From Hypoxylon rubiginosum (Eukaryota > Ascomycota > Sordariomycetes > Xylariales > Hypoxylaceae), in the NCBI GenBank assembly GCA_902806565.1, contig CADCXA010000060.1, forward strand, positions 310,001 through 374,000: 64,000 bases of DNA. Direction: 5' to 3'. The position numbers and the translations under genes were made by a program. Positions 59,773 through 64,000 of this stretch are shown one piece after another (positions within the stretch are counted from its first letter, which is position 1; every line of letters starts with the position of its first letter). The notes under the pieces are model-generated. The model was given only the letters and a program-made list of their open reading frames with translations, made no database searches and had not been told where the DNA came from.

Positions 59773-62700
59773 ATAACTTTTAAATTAATATAAAATAAAT
59801 AATTTTTATAAATTAAAAATTATATAAAATTAAATATTTATTTTTAAAATTATTTAATAAAAATATTAAATTAAATAATATTTTAAATTAATATATAAAT
59901 AATATATAAAAATAATTATAAAAAACTAAATATTATAAAAATAATATTTTTAAAATATAAAATATATAATAATAAAATTTTAATATAAAATAAAAATTAT
60001 AAAGTATTAAAATAAAAAAATTTTATAAATAAATATATTTTTATAAATTTTAAAAATAATATATATAAATTAATTTAAAAAAATAAAGTTTTTTTATTAA
60101 AAAACCGAAAAGTTTTATTTAAAATAAATATATTAAAATAAAATATCTAAAAATAATAAATTAAAATATAAATAATTTTTAAATAAATATTATAAAAATA
60201 TAAAAAGATTAATAAATTATGTAATTATAATATTAAAGTTTTATAATAATAAATTTAAAATATTTTATATTAAAACTTATTTTTATTAAATATAAATTTT
60301 TTTAAAAAAAATTTAAAATTATATATTAATAAAAAGTTTTAAATTAAAAATATAATATAATTTATATATATTAAACTTATTAAAAAAACTTAAAAAAAAA
60401 TTTTAATATTAATTATAATTATTTAAAAAAATTTAATTTATTAAATATAATATTATTAAAAATATAAATAATTAAAAATATATAAAGATTTTTTTATTTA
60501 ATAATAATATAAAATATAATTAAATAAAATAATTATAATAATTATTAAATATAATTTTATTTATAAATATTATTATAAATTATTTAAAAATATTATAATT
60601 AATATATTTTAAAATTAAATAAATAAATAAAAATTATAAATAAAAATAATTATAAATATTTAAATTATAAAATTTTTTAAAAAAAAGATTATTTTTTAAA
60701 AAAATAAATAAATAATAAATTATATAAATCTTTTAATTTTATTTAATAAAATAATAATAAAATATAAAAATAAAATATAAAAATAAAAATATTATTATTA
60801 TTATTATTATATTAAATTTTAAAAGGGTTTTTTAAAATAATTAATTATAAAAAGATTTTAAAAGTTTTTTTTTTTTATATATTATTCTTTTAAATTAAAT
60901 ATTAAAATTAAATATTTTAATAATTATAAGTTTTATAAATAATATAAATTATTTTATAATAAATATTATAATATAAATTTAAATATTTTTAATATAACTT
61001 AATAAAAAAATAATATAAATAAAAATAAATAAAGTAAATAAAATAAATATAAAACTAGTTTTTAAAGTTACTCGCTTTATAAGTAACCGATATGTTTTTT
61101 TAAAAATAATATTTTATTTAATAATATTTTTAAATAAATATTTATAAATATTTATTAATTTTATTTTTAAAAAAAATTATTTTATTATTATTATTATATT
61201 TTTATTTTATATTATTTATATTATATATATTTATTATTATTTTTTATATTTAATATTTAATTTTATTTTATTTAATATTATTTATAAATTAAAATTTAAA
61301 ATGGTTTTTTTTTTAAATTTTAAATATTTTTAAATTTAATATTTTATAAAAGTTTTATATAATTTTATAAAACTTTAAAACTTTATTTATAAATAAATTT
61401 AAAAAATATATATAAAAAAAATATATATAATATTATTATTAAAATATATAGTTTTTAAAAAATTAATTTTTAAATCTTTAATATTTTATAAGTTAAATTT
61501 AAATTAAAATATTTTTTATTATTTTTATAAATATATAATTTATTAATAAAAGATTTTTAATATATTTATATATTTTTATAAATATTATTATTTTAACTTT
61601 TTATAAAATTAAAAAGAAGTTTTTATTTATTTTTAAAATTATATATTAATTATATATTTATTAATAAATTAATATTTTAAGGTTTAAAAAATATATAAAA
61701 GTTTTATAAAAATATAAATTTAAATTTATATAAAGTTTAAATATATAAATAATATTAATATTAATTATATTTTATATTATTTATTTTAATATAATTTTTT
61801 TATATATTTATAAATATTTTTATAATTTTAAACCTTTATAATTTATTTTTATTATTATTTTATAAAATATTAAATTAAAGGTTAAAAATTAAAATATAAA
61901 GAAATTTATATTTAAATTTTACTACCTTTTTAAATTAAATTTTAATTAATATAAATATTATAATTTTATTCTTTAAATTTTTAAGATTTTATTTATAAAT
62001 ATATATTTTAATTTTATATTAATTTTTTAAAGTTTTTTTATTTATATATAATTATAAATTTAATTATAACTTTTTATATTTATTTTAAATAATAAATTAT
62101 TAAAATTTAAAAATTAATATTTTAAAACTTTTAATTTTAACTGTAAGTTTTTATATTTAAAATATTTTATAATAAATCTTTATATTTTTTTTATAATATT
62201 ATATATTAGTTTTAATTTAATATAAATTTAAATTTAATTTAAAGCTTTATATTTAAACTTTTAAAAACTTTTAAATGTTTAATTTTATAAATTCTTAATA
62301 TTAATTTAAAAAAAACGTATTTTATTTTTATTTAGTGTATTTAATAAATAATAAAACTATTATATTTTATATTTTATATATATATTATATATATATTTAT
62401 ATATTTATATTTTTAATTATAAAATATTTAAATTTCTTTAATATAAAATCTATATAATTTATTTATAATATATTATTTTTATTATTTTTATTTATTTTAT
62501 ATTATAATATATTTTATATTTTATATATTTTTAAAGTTTTTATAATTTATTTTTATATATATTGATATTTTAATATTTAATATTTTTAATATTATTAATT
62601 TTTAATTTTTAATTTTTAATTTTTATTATATTTTTAAAAAATGTTTTAAATTTTTTCTTTATATATTAATTTTTCATTTTTTTTATATTTATATATATTT

Positions 62701-62929
62701 TATATATTATTATTTTTACTTTTATTTTATATATATATATTAATTTATTTTAATTTATATTAAATTTATTTTTATTTTATTATAATTTATTTTATATTTA
62801 TATATAATTTTTATAAGTATTAATTTTATTTTTTATTTAAATATTTAACATATATTAAATATAAAATTAATTATATTAATTATTATATAATATATATATT
62901 ATTAACTTTTTTTTATAATTTAATATTAA

Positions 62930-64000
62930 TTTAAAAATATTAAAAAATCTTAATAATTTATATTATTTAAAAACCTTATTTTGTATAATTTTTTAATTTT
63001 AATTATATTATTATTAAGATAAAAATTAAATTATAAAAAGAAATAAAAATAAAAATATAACGTAATTTTAAATATTTAATTAACTTATAAATTTATTGTT
63101 AAATTAATTATTTATATTACATTAAATATTTAAATCTTTTTTATTTTAATATTTATATATTTTATTTTATATTATATTTTTATTTTTATTTTAATTTATA
63201 TTATATATATATTTATTTATTTATTTCTTTAATTATAAAATATTTTAAAAAAGGTTTATAAAATTATAAATTATTATATATTTAAAACTAAAAATAAAAC
63301 TTAAATTTATAAATAATATTATATATTAAATATATTAAAATATTTATTATTATAAATATATAGAATTATATTAAAATTTTAAAAATTATAAATCTTAAAA
63401 TATTTAAGTTTCCTTTTATTATTATTTATATTATATTAAATATTTAAATTCTTTTATATTAAAATTAATATATTTTATTTTATAATATATTTTTATTTTT
63501 ATTTTAATTTATTTTTTATAATTATATATTTTAAATATTTTATATTTTATATATTTTTGTGTTTTTATAATTTCATTTTTATATATATTTTTATTTTTAT
63601 TTTATTATTTTAAAAATTATTAATTTTTATTTTATATTATATTTTAATTTTAATTTTAAATTTTTTTTTTTTATTTATTTAAATATATATTTTATTATTA
63701 TTTAATAATTTTTATATTTTATTTTTATAAGTTATTAATTTATTTTATTTTAATTTTATATTTATTTTTTATTTTTTATATTATTAATAATTTATATTAT
63801 TTAAAAAAACATGTTTTATATATAGTTTTTTATTTTTTATTATATAATAATTAAAAGGAAAATTAAAATATAAACATAAAAAAGATTTAATAATATAAAA
63901 TAATTTTAAATATTTAATTAACTTATTAATTTATAATTTAATTAATTATATATTTTATATTAAAAATTTAAATCTTTTTTTTTAAATTTATATATTTTAT
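62930..64000. repeat. Second AT-degraded repeat family, copies about 850 bp apart
   Basis: Segments at about 62940-63180 and 63780-64000 share in order TAATTTATATTATTTAAAAA, ATTTTAAATATTTAATTAAC, TTATAAATTTA-like text, and ATATTTAAATCTTTTTT-like text. A weaker partial copy lies near 63410-63480. The second copy is cut by the window edge. Confidence 0.45.

Larger units (their letters stand above)
51860..64000. repeat. AT isochore of 12 kb (RIP-degraded repeats), reaching the window edge
   Basis: Almost only A and T; C and G survive mostly as CTT/AAG, GTT/AAC, CGG or ACG, while CpA and TpG are very rare, which is the pattern left by CpA to TpA mutation on both strands. No gene is credible; the only longer frame (56864-57061) is a low-complexity artefact. 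Internal repeats are listed separately. Such blocks are usually heterochromatic and may mark a centromere or subtelomere, which cannot be decided here. Confidence 0.9.

Noticed and set aside
1..64000. Starship giant element (DUF3435 tyrosine recombinase captain)
   Set aside because: No captain-like recombinase with its conserved R..H..Y arrangement was recognised; cargo-like mixture alone is not evidence.
1..64000. tRNA, rRNA or CRISPR features
   Set aside because: No B-box GGTTCRANYCC in a plausible tRNA context, no rRNA segments and no spaced identical repeats were seen.
51860..64000. Mitochondrial origin of the AT-rich end
   Set aside because: There are no mitochondrial genes or tRNAs, and the sequence contains LTR-like repeats and RIP-like dinucleotide depletion and joins normal-GC nuclear-type DNA.
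1..64000. Telomere at a window end
   Set aside because: No (TTAGGG)n array is present; TAGGTACC clusters are internal and of different form.

Overview
The window is nuclear DNA of a filamentous ascomycete (Pezizomycotina, perhaps Sordariomycetes or Hypocreales). The evidence is short GT..AG introns of about 46-58 bp with CTAAC/CTGAC-like branch sites, F-box, HNH and DUF7924-like gene families typical of these fungi, a highly reducing polyketide synthase remnant, Tad1-type LINE, Plavaka and Helitron elements, and long blocks of near-pure A+T. Most nonsense mutations are C-to-T or G-to-A changes at CpA/TpG, the signature of repeat-induced point mutation (RIP). The species itself cannot be read from the sequence.

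Layout. 1-6.9 kb: Helitron A, an HNH nuclease gene (cut by the window edge) followed by a decayed Rep/helicase. 7.6-8.4 kb: an F-box-like gene on the minus strand. 8.7-16.1 kb: gene-poor, with a 24-C run, a Tad1-like LINE fragment (minus strand) and a diverged direct repeat. 16.1-19.3 kb: Helitron D, a different Helitron lineage without a recognised HNH gene. 19.6-22.5 kb: an intact two-exon gene for a 916-residue protein with 21 octapeptide repeats and a putative PD-(D/E)XK nuclease domain. 23.7-25.3 kb: an intact free-standing HNH nuclease gene. 25.9-27.7 kb: an unrecognised multi-exon gene. 28.0-32.0 kb: a nearly complete Plavaka-type transposase pseudogene with tandem repeats upstream. 32.0-32.75 kb: a small AT-only block. 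33.0-38.9 kb: Helitron B (HNH then Rep/helicase). 40.2-43.6 kb: wreck of a reducing polyketide synthase. 45.1-45.9 kb: an intact 273-residue single-pass membrane protein of unknown function. 47.0-51.8 kb: Helitron C (Rep/helicase and HNH, minus strand). 51.9-64 kb: a 12-kb AT isochore that still shows long terminal repeats and a fossil gag zinc knuckle of an LTR retrotransposon.

The most notable theme is that three of the four Helitron relics have a same-strand HNH nuclease gene of one family within about 0.15-0.76 kb of the Rep/helicase, and a fourth, intact family member stands alone. This suggests that the HNH gene is an accessory or cargo gene of this Helitron lineage. The second is the octapeptide-repeat nuclease-like protein. 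All four Rep/helicases are dead, with lesions in the P-loop, HUH, Walker B or helicase HKSQG motif. Few genes look intact: the octarepeat protein, HNH4, the 273-residue membrane protein and possibly the F-box gene. All readings are by eye from the sequence; no database search was run.
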